Assembly (NCBI GenBank): GCA_900547005.1
Contig: URER01000036.1
Coordinates: 1-26,940, forward strand
DNA: 26,940 bases
Source of the DNA: an uncultured Prevotella sp.
GTDB lineage: Bacteria; Bacteroidota; Bacteroidia; Bacteroidales; Bacteroidaceae
Direction: 5' to 3'
Shown here piece by piece: positions 1-6,907 of the stretch (its first letter is position 1; every line of letters starts with the position of its first letter). Both the position numbers and the translations under genes were made by a program. The notes under the pieces were generated by a model. The model searched no databases. It worked only from the letters and a program-made list of their open reading frames with translations, and was not told where the DNA came from.

Positions 1-208
1 GTTTGTCCTCTCCCCCCTGGGGGAGTTGGAGGGGGCTTTTCCGCTATCCTCTTTGTGTTTGTCCTCTCCCCCCCTGGGGGAGTTGGAGGGGGCTTTTCCG
101 CTATCCTCTTTGCGTTTGTCCTCTCCCCCCTGGGGGAGTTGGAGGGGGCTTTTCCGCTATCCTCTTTGTGTTTATCCTCTCCCCCTTGGGGGAGTTGGAG
201 GGGGCTTT
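1..208. repeat. Tandem array of 56-57 bp GC-rich hairpin repeats
   Basis: Three full units (1-56, 57-113, 114-169) and a fourth partial unit (170-208) lie head to tail. Each holds an inverted repeat of the form CTCCCCC-GGGGGAG followed by GTTGGAGGGGGCTTTT. Unit 2 has one extra C, and unit 4 carries a base change at the hairpin centre. On the minus strand the array directly follows the stop codon of the aminopeptidase gene, so that mRNA would run into several stacked GC-rich hairpins. No credible protein is encoded: the two open frames here only translate the repeat. The left end may be cut by the window edge. Confidence 0.9.
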
Positions 209-1606
209 TTATTTTCCCATAAACTCCTCCACATCCTTAGGATGATAAGGTATGCGGTTTTTTCCGATGAACCGGCAACCGTCTTTTGTTATGAGAACAT
301 CGTCCTCGATGCGTATGCCGCCGAAGTCTTTGTAAGTCTCCAGAAGGTCGAAGTTGATGAACTCCTTGCAGTGTCCCGATGCTTTCCAGTCGTCGATAAG
401 CGCAGGGATGAAGTATATTCCCGGTTCGTCAGTTACCACGAAACCCTCTTCCAAGCGGCGGCCCATACGCAGACAGTTGGTGCCGAACTGCTCCAAGTTG
501 GGTCGTGTCTCTTCGTCGAAGCCCACGTTTATCTGGTCGAGACCTTCCATATCGTGCACGTCCATACCCATCATGTGACCCAATCCGTGTGGCAGGAACA
601 TTGCGTGTGCACCCGCTTTGACGGCCTCGTCGGTGTCGCCCTTCATCAGTCCGAGAGCTTTCAGACGCTCGGTCATCAATCGGCACACGGCGAAGTGAAC
701 ATCCATGTATTTCACTCCGGGCTTCGCGACATCGAGAACATAGTCATGACATTCCTCCACGATGCTGTAAATATCAAGCTGACGTTGTGTAAACCGCCCG
801 TTTACGGGATACGTGCGCGTGTTGTCAGAACAATAATGATTTATCGTTTCGGCTCCCGCGTCGCACAATACAAGACGACCCGCCTCAAGTTCAGCCATCG
901 ACGGGTTGCCGTGCATAATCTCTCCGTGCTGCGAGAATATCGTTGCGAAGCTCACCATTGCACCATACGAGTTGGCAATGCCGTCTACCTGTCCGCCTAT
1001 GAATTTCTCCGTAACGCCCGGCTTTGTCAGTCTCATGGCAGTGGTGTGCATCTTGTAGCCAATCTCTGCGGCGCGTTCCAGCTCCTCAATTTCCTCGGTC
1101 GTCTTAGTCGAGCGCATCTTCACCACCGCCTTTATCAGCTCCATCGAAGCCGTAGTCTTTTGTCGGTCGGGATGTATTCCGAGTAAATCGAATATTTGAA
1201 TCTTCGTATCGAAACGATAAGGTGGCAGGAAATGAATCTTGCGTCCCAGTCCGGAAGCCTTGTCGCATATCCCTTTCAGCTCCTTCATCGGCGCACTCTT
1301 GCTTACGCCCACCTGTGCGGCAAGGTCGGCCACACAGTCAACCGAGCCATACCACACGATGTCCTCGATGTCGATGTCGTTGCCGATGAGCATTTCGCAA
1401 TCATTGTCTACGTCGATTACGCCCACAAGACCATCGCGCTTCTGCCCGAAATAATAAAGGAACGAAGAGTCCTGACGGAACGGATAGTAGGCGTTTGCAG
1501 GATAGTTGCATGGCGATTCGTTATTGCCGAAAAGTATGACGATGCCGTTTCCTACAAGTTTCTTAAGTTCCGCACGGCGGTTAATATATGTCTCTTTGCT
1601 GAACAT
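209..1606 (-). CDS. pepP: Aminopeptidase P family protein (Xaa-Pro aminopeptidase, M24B)
   Basis: This is a cytoplasmic metallopeptidase expected to remove an N-terminal residue that precedes proline. At 465 residues it has the usual length for the family. An N-terminal aminopeptidase P domain (about 1-150) precedes the pita-bread catalytic domain (about 175-460). The five metal ligands of the M24 fold can be read: D249 (in CDAGAE), D261 (in SDNTRT), H340 (in HGLGH), E394 (in TDEPG) and E434 (in RIEDD). There is no signal peptide. The ATG at 1604-1606 starts a conserved-looking N-terminus, and a -7-like box lies 30-37 nt upstream. The gene stands alone; its 3' side is the hairpin repeat array and the divergent neighbour is the patatin-like gene. 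The family assignment is firm; the exact substrate is inferred. Confidence 0.93.
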   Translation of the reverse strand: MFSKETYINRRAELKKLVGNGIVILFGNNESPCNYPANAYYPFRQDSSFLYYFGQKRDGLVGVIDVDNDCEMLIGNDIDIEDIVWYGSVDCVADLAAQVGVSKSAPMKELKGICDKASGLGRKIHFLPPYRFDTKIQIFDLLGIHPDRQKTTASMELIKAVVKMRSTKTTEEIEELERAAEIGYKMHTTAMRLTKPGVTEKFIGGQVDGIANSYGAMVSFATIFSQHGEIMHGNPSMAELEAGRLVLCDAGAETINHYCSDNTRTYPVNGRFTQRQLDIYSIVEECHDYVLDVAKPGVKYMDVHFAVCRLMTERLKALGLMKGDTDEAVKAGAHAMFLPHGLGHMMGMDVHDMEGLDQINVGFDEETRPNLEQFGTNCLRMGRRLEEGFVVTDEPGIYFIPALIDDWKASGHCKEFINFDLLETYKDFGGIRIEDDVLITKDGCRFIGKNRIPYHPKDVEEFMGK

Positions 1607-1626
1607 TAGTGTAAATTTTAATAGTA

Positions 1627-1644
1627 TTAACTTTGCAAAGTTAA
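1627..1644. promoter_or_regulatory. 18-bp palindrome holding back-to-back TAACTTTG boxes
   Basis: The sequence is a perfect 18-bp palindrome (TTAAC-TTTGCAAA-GTTAA). Each strand carries a Bacteroidetes-type -7 box, TAACTTTG, at 1628-1635 (plus) and 1636-1643 (minus). The minus-strand copy is well placed for the aminopeptidase gene. No TTTG -33 box is visible at about 20 nt on either side, so only the -7 half is supported. Confidence 0.5.
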
Positions 1645-1664
1645 TTATTTTAGAGCAATTTCAC

Positions 1665-1672
1665 TACCTTTG
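1665..1672 (+). promoter_or_regulatory. Candidate -7 box for the patatin-like gene
   Basis: TACCTTTG matches the TAnnTTTG consensus and lies about 120 nt upstream of the start codon at 1795. The surrounding TTCACTACCTTTGCA recurs, almost unchanged, upstream of topB on the other strand (near 17769-17780). No clear -33 box is seen. Confidence 0.45.
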
Positions 1673-1794
1673 CATTATAATTTTATTGTAATTTAAGTAT
1701 GTAACGGATATTTGCCGTGGGCCTTACAGGCAGGTTTTGCTACGTGAGATTTCCGCAATGTGCTTGATATGACTGTAAACTTTGTGGGTGGTTT

Positions 1795-2637
1795 ATGAAG
1801 ATTGAGAAAAATACAGGACTCGTTCTTGAGGGTGGAGGTATGCGCGGAGTGTTTACCAGCGGCGTGCTCGATGCCTTTATGAAGCATGGATTATATTTCG
1901 ATTATGTTGTCGCCGTGTCGGCCGGAGCGTGCAATGGTATGTCTTATATCAGCCGCCAGCAGGGTAGGGCGCGCTTTTCTAATATTGATATGCTTGCGAA
2001 ATACGATTATATAGGTGTGCGTCACCTCGTTACGCAAGGCTGCATTTTCGACCCCGTGCTGCTCTACGACCGTTTCCCAAATGAGCTTGTACCCTTCGAT
2101 TACGACACTTATTTCAGATACGCCCATACGTTCGAGATGGTTACGACCAACTGTCTCACGGGGCGGGCCATGTATATGACCGAGACGTCCGACCGCCGGC
2201 GTGCGCTCGATATTGTGCGTGCGTCGAGTAGTCTTCCATATGTCAGCAAAATTGTCAGCGTAGACGGCATTCCGATGCTCGATGGAGGAATCGTAGACAG
2301 CATACCCGTGGAGCGCGCAATGTCCCTCGGACATAAGCGTAACGTGGTGATAGCCACGCGCAACAGAGGCTACCGCAACACCGGGCGAGACTATAAAATC
2401 CCACATTTTATATATAAGAACTATCCGCGCCTGCGTGTTGCCTTGAGCCATCGCGTGGAAGTCTACAACCGTCAGTTGGAGATGATTGAGCGTATGGAGG
2501 ATGAGGGCAGCATCGTTTGTTTGCGTCCGCAACGTGAGATGGAAGTAGGACGGATTGAGAAAGACACCGCAAAGCTCGAACGCCTTTATGAGGAAGGCTT
2601 TTGCATTGGAGAGGAGTTTTGCAGGGGAAGTGTGTAA
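1795..2637 (+). CDS. Patatin-like phospholipase family protein
   Basis: This is a probable lipid acyl hydrolase of the bacterial patatin family (YjjU/RssA-like), 280 residues. The oxyanion-hole loop is EGGGMRG (residues 12-18), the nucleophile is S42 in the VSAGA elbow, and the second dyad residue is D163 in LDGGIVDS. No signal peptide is visible, so a cytoplasmic or membrane-peripheral location is expected. The basic C-terminal half (about 180-260) has no catalytic motif and fits the C-terminal extension of YjjU-type members. The gene is divergent from the aminopeptidase gene. Its stop codon runs directly into the AAGGTT...GAGG repeat described below. The fold and catalytic dyad are clear; the lipid substrate is unknown. 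Confidence 0.9.
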   Translation: MKIEKNTGLVLEGGGMRGVFTSGVLDAFMKHGLYFDYVVAVSAGACNGMSYISRQQGRARFSNIDMLAKYDYIGVRHLVTQGCIFDPVLLYDRFPNELVPFDYDTYFRYAHTFEMVTTNCLTGRAMYMTETSDRRRALDIVRASSSLPYVSKIVSVDGIPMLDGGIVDSIPVERAMSLGHKRNVVIATRNRGYRNTGRDYKIPHFIYKNYPRLRVALSHRVEVYNRQLEMIERMEDEGSIVCLRPQREMEVGRIEKDTAKLERLYEEGFCIGEEFCRGSV

Positions 2638-2784
2638 GGTTTTGAGGTTATGAGGTGGGAGGTTGTGAGGTGAAATTTGTTTTGCTATTTCACTTTAAGA
2701 CCTGATACATAAGAATGAAGCGACTTAACACCTTAAAAGTGTAACTTCACCTCATAACCTCCCACCTCATAACCTCATAACCTT
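2636..2784. repeat. 39-nt inverted repeat, AAGGTTATGAGG family, site A
   Basis: The arm at 2636-2674 and the arm at 2746-2784 are reverse complements over 39 nt with two mismatches, separated by 71 nt. Each arm is built from repeated GAGGTTATGAGGT-like blocks. The left arm starts on the last bases of the patatin-like stop codon. Inside, GTGAAAT (2670-2676) can pair with ATTTCAC (about 2687-2693). Related copies lie at 11080-11165 and 25083-25141. In RNA this would be a strong long-stem structure, possibly a terminator or 3'-end stabiliser, though no U-run follows. Confidence 0.85.
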
Positions 2785-2848
2785 AAAAACTCTTTCTTAA
2801 AGATTTATAAAATACGACGATAAATACGTATAATAAACAGAAAAAACA

Positions 2849-2856
2849 TACCTTTG
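2849..2856 (+). promoter_or_regulatory. Candidate -7 box for tRNA-Ser
   Basis: TACCTTTG matches the TAnnTTTG consensus and ends 17 nt before the first base of the tRNA, which is a sensible distance for a tRNA promoter. No good -33 box is seen. Confidence 0.5.
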
Positions 2857-2873
2857 CATTCCGAAAGTTATAA

Positions 2874-2961
2874 GGAAAGGTGCTCGAGTGGTTGAAGAGG
2901 CACGCCTGGAAAGCGTGTAAACGTCAAAAGCGTTTCGGGGGTTCGAATCCCCCTCTTTCCG
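2874..2961 (+). tRNA. tRNA-Ser (anticodon GGA)
   Basis: The 88-nt cloverleaf can be folded by eye. The acceptor stem pairs GGAAAGG (2874-2880) with TCTTTCC (2954-2960), with discriminator G2961. The anticodon stem CACGC/GCGTG encloses the loop CTGGAAA, which places anticodon GGA at 2908-2910. A long variable arm (2918-2936, AAACG pairing with CGTTT) marks a class II tRNA. The T-arm is GGGGG-TTCGAAT-CCCCC (2937-2953). CCA is not encoded. A short CGTTTT/AAAACG hairpin at 2967-2980 may end the transcript. Confidence 0.97.
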
Positions 2962-3055
2962 CAAAACGTTTTTCAAAACGATTTCTTCTAATGTTGATTT
3001 TGGTTGCCGGCTCTAAGAATCTCGCTTTTTAGGTCGCACATTAATATAGAAAGGT

Positions 3056-4021
3056 ATGAAGAATCTGATACTTCCACTCGCAATGACAGTGTTTCTTTTC
3101 ATTGCTTCTAACAACAGTTTGTTTGCAAACGGGGCTTCCTTGCCCGATGAGATAAAGGCTAAGGCCACATCGACTGTCGTTGCCGACCAGCCCGGTGCGC
3201 CCAGGCAGAAGGCTATAAGCGAGAAGCAAAGACAGGCAGAGGCTGCGGCCGACAATGCGACAGACCCTAACCCACAGGCAAAAAAAGCGGATGCGGCCGT
3301 TGGCGATAGTGCTTCGATAGCCGAGGACAGCCTTGTGGTGGAAGCAGACAGCACGGATGCTGCCTTTATGGTGCCAGAAGAAAACGAGGGATTCTATAAG
3401 TCGTTAAAGAAAAAGTTTATCGAAGGCAATGCCGGATTCATGTCGTTGGTGGCTCTTGCCCTTGTTCTTGGCCTCGCCGTGTGCATTGAGCGCATTCTAT
3501 ACCTCGGCCTTTCGGAAATAAACGTGAAGAAGTTTATGTCCGATTACGAAGAAAAGATAAAGGCTGGCGACATTGAGGGCGCAAAAGAATTATGTCGGGA
3601 GACACGCGGGCCGATAGCTTCGATATGCTATCAGGGTACGTTGCGTATAGACAAATCGCTCGAAGACATAGAGCGGAGCATCAACTCGTATGGTTCGGTG
3701 CAGGTGGCCAACTTTGAGAAAGGCTGTTCTTGGATAACCCTTTTCATAGCAATAGCCCCGTCGTTGGGCTTCTTGGGTACGGTAATAGGTATGGTTATGG
3801 CGTTCGACCAGATACAGATGGCGGGCGACATCAATCCTACGGTGGTGGCAGCCGGTATGAAGGTAGCTCTGATAACTACTATCTTCGGAATTATAGTTGC
3901 CTTGATATTGCAGTTGTTCTATAACTATATCCTTTCAAAGATAGACAATCTGACGGCCGAGATGGAGGAAACGGCAATAACACTGCTCGACATCATAGCC
4001 GAATATAAGCAATCGAAATAA
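3056..4021 (+). CDS. exbB: ExbB/TolQ/MotA-type proton channel subunit
   Basis: This is the inner-membrane proton channel of an ExbB-ExbD motor, which powers TonB and thereby outer-membrane transport. The MotA/TolQ/ExbB region has three membrane helices, about residues 126-148, 225-247 and 264-290, with the conserved IAPSLGFLGTVIGM stretch at 233-246. The cytoplasmic segment at about 155-220 has the usual helical character. Unusually, residues 1-24 look like a signal peptide or extra helix, followed by about 90 residues rich in Ala, Asp, Lys and Glu, so the protein (321 aa) is longer than a minimal ExbB. It is the first gene of a four-gene run: the next gene starts 11 nt downstream and two ExbD genes follow, which supports the assignment. 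Confidence 0.92.
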   Translation: MKNLILPLAMTVFLFIASNNSLFANGASLPDEIKAKATSTVVADQPGAPRQKAISEKQRQAEAAADNATDPNPQAKKADAAVGDSASIAEDSLVVEADSTDAAFMVPEENEGFYKSLKKKFIEGNAGFMSLVALALVLGLAVCIERILYLGLSEINVKKFMSDYEEKIKAGDIEGAKELCRETRGPIASICYQGTLRIDKSLEDIERSINSYGSVQVANFEKGCSWITLFIAIAPSLGFLGTVIGMVMAFDQIQMAGDINPTVVAAGMKVALITTIFGIIVALILQLFYNYILSKIDNLTAEMEETAITLLDIIAEYKQSK

Positions 4022-4032
4022 GGCTTGGGCGT

Positions 4033-4542
4033 ATGAAAGACAAGAAAAGGGCAGGATTCCCACACACGATACTCTATGCCTTGATAGGCGTAACGGCAGG
4101 TATCTATCTCGCCTTCTATTTCCTCGGATATGACAATCCGTATGTAGAAGACCCCAACTTCAACGCACCCGTACTCACGGATTTCCTCATTGGCTTTCTG
4201 ATGATGCTTCTCGTGGCCGCGTTTGGCGTAGGCGTGTGGGCTGTGGTGCGTGGATTGAAGGAGCGCGACAAGGACAACTCTGTGGAGAACGGTGTGCGCG
4301 TGGCTCGCATCTTCTATGGTGTTCTTGGCTTTACAGCCCTTGTGATGCTTCTCGCGTTTGTGTTTGGCTCATCGAAAGCGATCTCCGTGAACGGCGTTGC
4401 CTACACCGATGTGCTTTGGTTGCGTGCAGCCGACACCTTTGTAGTATCGGCAATAGTAATGATTCTTGCCGCTTTAGGGGCGATAGCCTTTGGTTACGTC
4501 TATGGCAGGAGGCAGGCGAAAAGCAATAAAGAACTTTCTTGA
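4033..4542 (+). CDS. Four-helix membrane protein within the Exb operon
   Basis: I do not recognise a named family. The 169-residue protein has four likely membrane helices (about 10-30, 49-72, 94-115 and 134-156), a basic N-terminus (MKDKKR) and a basic C-terminal tail. The loop between helices 2 and 3 is charged (LKERDKDNS). The gene starts 11 nt after exbB and ends 2 nt before the first exbD, so it is almost certainly co-transcribed and probably works with the ExbBD complex as an accessory or assembly subunit. That role is inferred only from position. No signal peptide or catalytic motif is visible. Confidence 0.8.
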   Translation: MKDKKRAGFPHTILYALIGVTAGIYLAFYFLGYDNPYVEDPNFNAPVLTDFLIGFLMMLLVAAFGVGVWAVVRGLKERDKDNSVENGVRVARIFYGVLGFTALVMLLAFVFGSSKAISVNGVAYTDVLWLRAADTFVVSAIVMILAALGAIAFGYVYGRRQAKSNKELS

Positions 4543-4544
4543 CG

Positions 4545-5081
4545 ATGAATATGCGAACCGTTCGTTTCCGAAGAAAAGGCATCCCGCAGATTAATACGGC
4601 CTCTACCGGCGACATATCCTTTATGTTGCTCATCTTTTTCCTTGTTACCACTTCAATGGATATAGACAAGGGACTGACCCGACAACTTCCACCCGAGACG
4701 CCCAAAGAGGAGCAAATGCCTACGGATGTGAAAGAGGGAACGGTGATGAGGCTTGTCATTGATGGTGGAAACAAACTCACTTGCGACGGACGGGAGATTG
4801 GCGTGGGCGAACTGCGCGAGCGGGTGGAGACCTTCGTAAGGCGCATAGGAAAGGAGCATATCATCCAGTTGGAAGCCGATAGAAGGGCTTCATACGATAC
4901 CTATTTCCAAGTTCAGAACGAGATAGTGGCCGCCTACAACCGCCTGCGCGATGATAAGGCCCGTGCCGACTACCACCATTCGTTTGCCGAGTGTAGCGAC
5001 GAAGAGCAACAAACCTTGCGCGAGGCCGTACCACAACGTATTGCTGAGGTCTATTCTACGGAGAAAGGAGGCGCGGAATGA
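4545..5081 (+). CDS. exbD: ExbD/TolR family protein 1
   Basis: This is a periplasmic stator or coupling subunit of the Exb motor. It has a short basic cytoplasmic N-terminus, a single membrane helix (about 24-40) and a periplasmic domain. The expected proton-carrying Asp is D23 in STGDISFMLLIFF. The open frame extends back to TTG 4539, which overlaps the previous gene's stop. I chose ATG 4545 because it follows that stop by 2 nt and begins with the typical basic segment; ATG 4551 is also possible. It is 178 residues long from 4545, longer than E. coli ExbD; the extra part is a charged C-terminal region (about 115-178). The stop overlaps the start of the next exbD by 4 nt. Confidence 0.9.
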   Translation: MNMRTVRFRRKGIPQINTASTGDISFMLLIFFLVTTSMDIDKGLTRQLPPETPKEEQMPTDVKEGTVMRLVIDGGNKLTCDGREIGVGELRERVETFVRRIGKEHIIQLEADRRASYDTYFQVQNEIVAAYNRLRDDKARADYHHSFAECSDEEQQTLREAVPQRIAEVYSTEKGGAE

Positions 5082-5539
5082 TAAGTTATAGGAGGCATAA
5101 ACGGGGCATGGTGGGGCTTAATACATCTTCCTTGCCCGACCTGATATTCACCATCCTTTTCTTTTTCATGCTCGTAACCCACATGAGGAAAGTGGCCTTG
5201 AAGGTGGAGTATCAAGTGCCTGAGGGTACGGAACTGACCCGGCTGACCAAGAAATCCACCGTTACTTATATCTATATAGGCCGGCCGATGGGGGAGATGG
5301 GGGGCCAGAATGTGCGCATACAAATGAATGATAAGTTTGTCAGCGTGGCCGACGTAACCGACTATGTGGCATCTGAACGTGATGCCATGTCGCCCGATGA
5401 TGTCGAAGCCATGACTGTATCAATCAAGGCTGACAAGCATACTGATATGGGAACAATTACCGACGTGAAGCAAGCCTTGCGCAAAGCTAATGCTTTGAGA
5501 GTCAACTATTCAGCTACCCATAGGGGCAATACCAAATAG
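5078..5539 (+). CDS. exbD: ExbD/TolR family protein 2
   Basis: This is the second ExbD-like subunit of the operon, 153 residues. It has a basic N-terminus (MISYRRHKR), one membrane helix (about 20-37) carrying the expected Asp (D21 in SSLPDLIFT), and a periplasmic domain. The ATGA overlap with the first exbD indicates translational coupling. Two non-identical ExbD proteins beside one ExbB suggest a hetero-oligomeric ExbD assembly in this motor, as is common in Bacteroidetes Exb operons. No terminator hairpin is obvious after the stop. The following 280 bp are AT-rich and hold a short direct repeat (AATCGAATA twice, near 5625-5637). Confidence 0.9.
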   Translation: MISYRRHKRGMVGLNTSSLPDLIFTILFFFMLVTHMRKVALKVEYQVPEGTELTRLTKKSTVTYIYIGRPMGEMGGQNVRIQMNDKFVSVADVTDYVASERDAMSPDDVEAMTVSIKADKHTDMGTITDVKQALRKANALRVNYSATHRGNTK

Positions 5540-5702
5540 GGCGATAGGTAAATTAAAACAGGCGATTGTCAAGAAAAGGCGTGATATATTTCTTTTAAGT
5601 ATGATTTATCCACTTGTATGAATCGAATAAATCGAATAAAACGTTATAATAGCGTAAAATAAAGTATAAAAGTTGCAAATATAAAGATTTTTGCGCCAGT
5701 AA

Positions 5703-5734
5703 GTTGTGAAATTTGATAATAATTCTTATCTTTG
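5703..5734 (+). promoter_or_regulatory. Promoter of the Lrp/AsnC-family gene
   Basis: A GTTG -33-like box (5703-5706), a 20-nt spacer and TATCTTTG (5727-5734) fit the Bacteroidetes primary sigma consensus. Transcription would begin near 5741 and leave an untranslated leader of about 80 nt before ATG 5820. Confidence 0.7.
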
Positions 5735-5819
5735 CAAGTAATAAAAAATGCATACGAGAGGCGAATGTATTTCCGTTATGCACTATCTTAATCTTAAAAA
5801 AACATACTTAGATAAGAAA

Positions 5820-6323
5820 ATGGCTCATAGAAGTTTAGACAAATTGGACAAGAAAATCCTGCATCTTATCGCGGAAGATGCACGCATTCCGTTCTTGGAA
5901 GTGGCTCGTGCTTGTAATGTAAGTGGTGCAGCAATACACCAGCGCATTCAGAAACTTACTAATTTGGGAGTTCTCAAAGGGTCGCAATTCGTTATCGACC
6001 CGGAGAAAATCGGTTACGAGACTTGCGCCTATGTGGGGTTGTATCTAAAGAATCCGGAAGACTTTGATGATGTGGTGTCGGCTTTGCGCAAGATTCCCGA
6101 GGTGGTGGAATGTCACTATACTACGGGTGGTTATGATTTGTTCTGCAAGATTTACGCTGTCAACAACCATCACTTGCTGAATATAATACATGACAAGTTG
6201 CAGCCTTTAGGGCTTTCGCGAAGCGAGACGATTATATCGTTCAATGCAGTTATCGACCGTCCGCTGCCCGTCGTCGACCTGCCTATACTTGACTCGTTGT
6301 CTGATGATGAAGACGAAGAATAA
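5820..6323 (+). CDS. Lrp/AsnC family transcriptional regulator
   Basis: This is a DNA-binding regulator of the feast/famine family, 167 residues. An N-terminal winged helix-turn-helix (about 5-60; LDKLDKKILHLIAEDARIPF, then VSGAAIHQRIQKL) is followed by the RAM ligand-binding/oligomerisation domain (about 70-150), with the GLYLKNPEDF and VVECHYTTGGYDLF segments typical of the fold. The C-terminus is acidic (SDDEDEE). An in-frame ATG at 5748 would add 24 residues, but that extension is unlike the family and lies only about 7 nt from the predicted transcription start, so I use ATG 5820. The gene stands alone with its own promoter and a strong terminator. The ligand and targets cannot be read from the sequence. 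Confidence 0.93.
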   Translation: MAHRSLDKLDKKILHLIAEDARIPFLEVARACNVSGAAIHQRIQKLTNLGVLKGSQFVIDPEKIGYETCAYVGLYLKNPEDFDDVVSALRKIPEVVECHYTTGGYDLFCKIYAVNNHHLLNIIHDKLQPLGLSRSETIISFNAVIDRPLPVVDLPILDSLSDDEDEE

Positions 6324-6326
6324 AAA

Positions 6327-6368
6327 GAAAGCTATTATTTGCAAGATCGCAAATAATGGCTTTCTTTT
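6327..6368 (+). terminator. Intrinsic terminator between the Lrp-family gene and folA
   Basis: Sixteen-nt arms (6327-6342 and 6349-6364) pair with one G-T wobble around a 6-nt loop and are followed by TTTTATTTT. The hairpin begins 3 nt after the regulator's stop. It also lies 18 nt beyond the folA stop on the other strand, so it probably serves both convergent transcripts. Confidence 0.9.
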
Positions 6369-6382
6369 ATTTTACCACTTGT

Positions 6383-6865
6383 TTATCCTTTAATGTAGTC
6401 TGTGAAAGCATAGGCAAAAGCGTGTTTCTCGTCCGTGCCATGCTCCTCGCGCGTTTCTTCCTTCCATCCATCGTAAGCCGGAAAGAACGCATCCGCCTGC
6501 TCGGGCGTGTCGTCCACCTCGGTCAGACAAAGGCGGTCGGCAAGCGGAAGAGCCTGTTCATAAACCCTTGCACCACCTATTATATATATGTCCTCATCCT
6601 TCGAGCAGTGGGCGAGAGCTTCATCGAGCGATATATACGTATCGCATTCGGGAAAAGATGCCTGTGTGCGACTCAACACAATGTTGCGACGGTTGGGCAG
6701 CGCACCCTTTGGTAGCGACTCAAACGTGTTGCGTCCCATGATGATTGTGTGGCCCGTGGTAAGTGCCTTGAATCTTTTCAGGTCGTTGGGCAACCAATAT
6801 ATCAGTTTGTTCTTATATCCGATGGCGCGGTTCTTGGCTACGGCCGCTATGATGTTTATTCTCAT
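6383..6865 (-). CDS. folA: Dihydrofolate reductase
   Basis: This enzyme reduces dihydrofolate to tetrahydrofolate with NADPH, regenerating the cofactor oxidised by thymidylate synthase. At 160 residues it has the normal chromosomal length. The N-terminal INIIAAVAKNRAIGYKN matches the family. The active-site acid is D28 in YWLPNDLKRFK, where many relatives have W-H-L-P, so the Trp-His pair is Tyr-Trp here. The NADPH site shows GRNTFESLP (44-52) and IIGGARVYEQAL (about 94-105). It lies 42 nt downstream of thyA on the same strand and is probably co-transcribed with it. The substitution next to the active-site motif could bear on trimethoprim binding, but that is speculation. Confidence 0.95.
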   Translation of the reverse strand: MRINIIAAVAKNRAIGYKNKLIYWLPNDLKRFKALTTGHTIIMGRNTFESLPKGALPNRRNIVLSRTQASFPECDTYISLDEALAHCSKDEDIYIIGGARVYEQALPLADRLCLTEVDDTPEQADAFFPAYDGWKEETREEHGTDEKHAFAYAFTDYIKG

Positions 6866-6907
6866 TTCTTTCTTCTTTCTCCTTTTTCCTTACTCCTTTT
6901 TCTACCC

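Noticed and set aside
26..1186. Plus-strand open frame of 386 codons
   Set aside because: It lies antisense to the aminopeptidase gene, whose catalytic residues are all present, and its N-terminal part only translates the tandem repeat.
5748..5819. Upstream start of the Lrp/AsnC-family gene
   Set aside because: The extra 24 residues do not resemble the family, and the ATG is only about 7 nt from the predicted transcription start.
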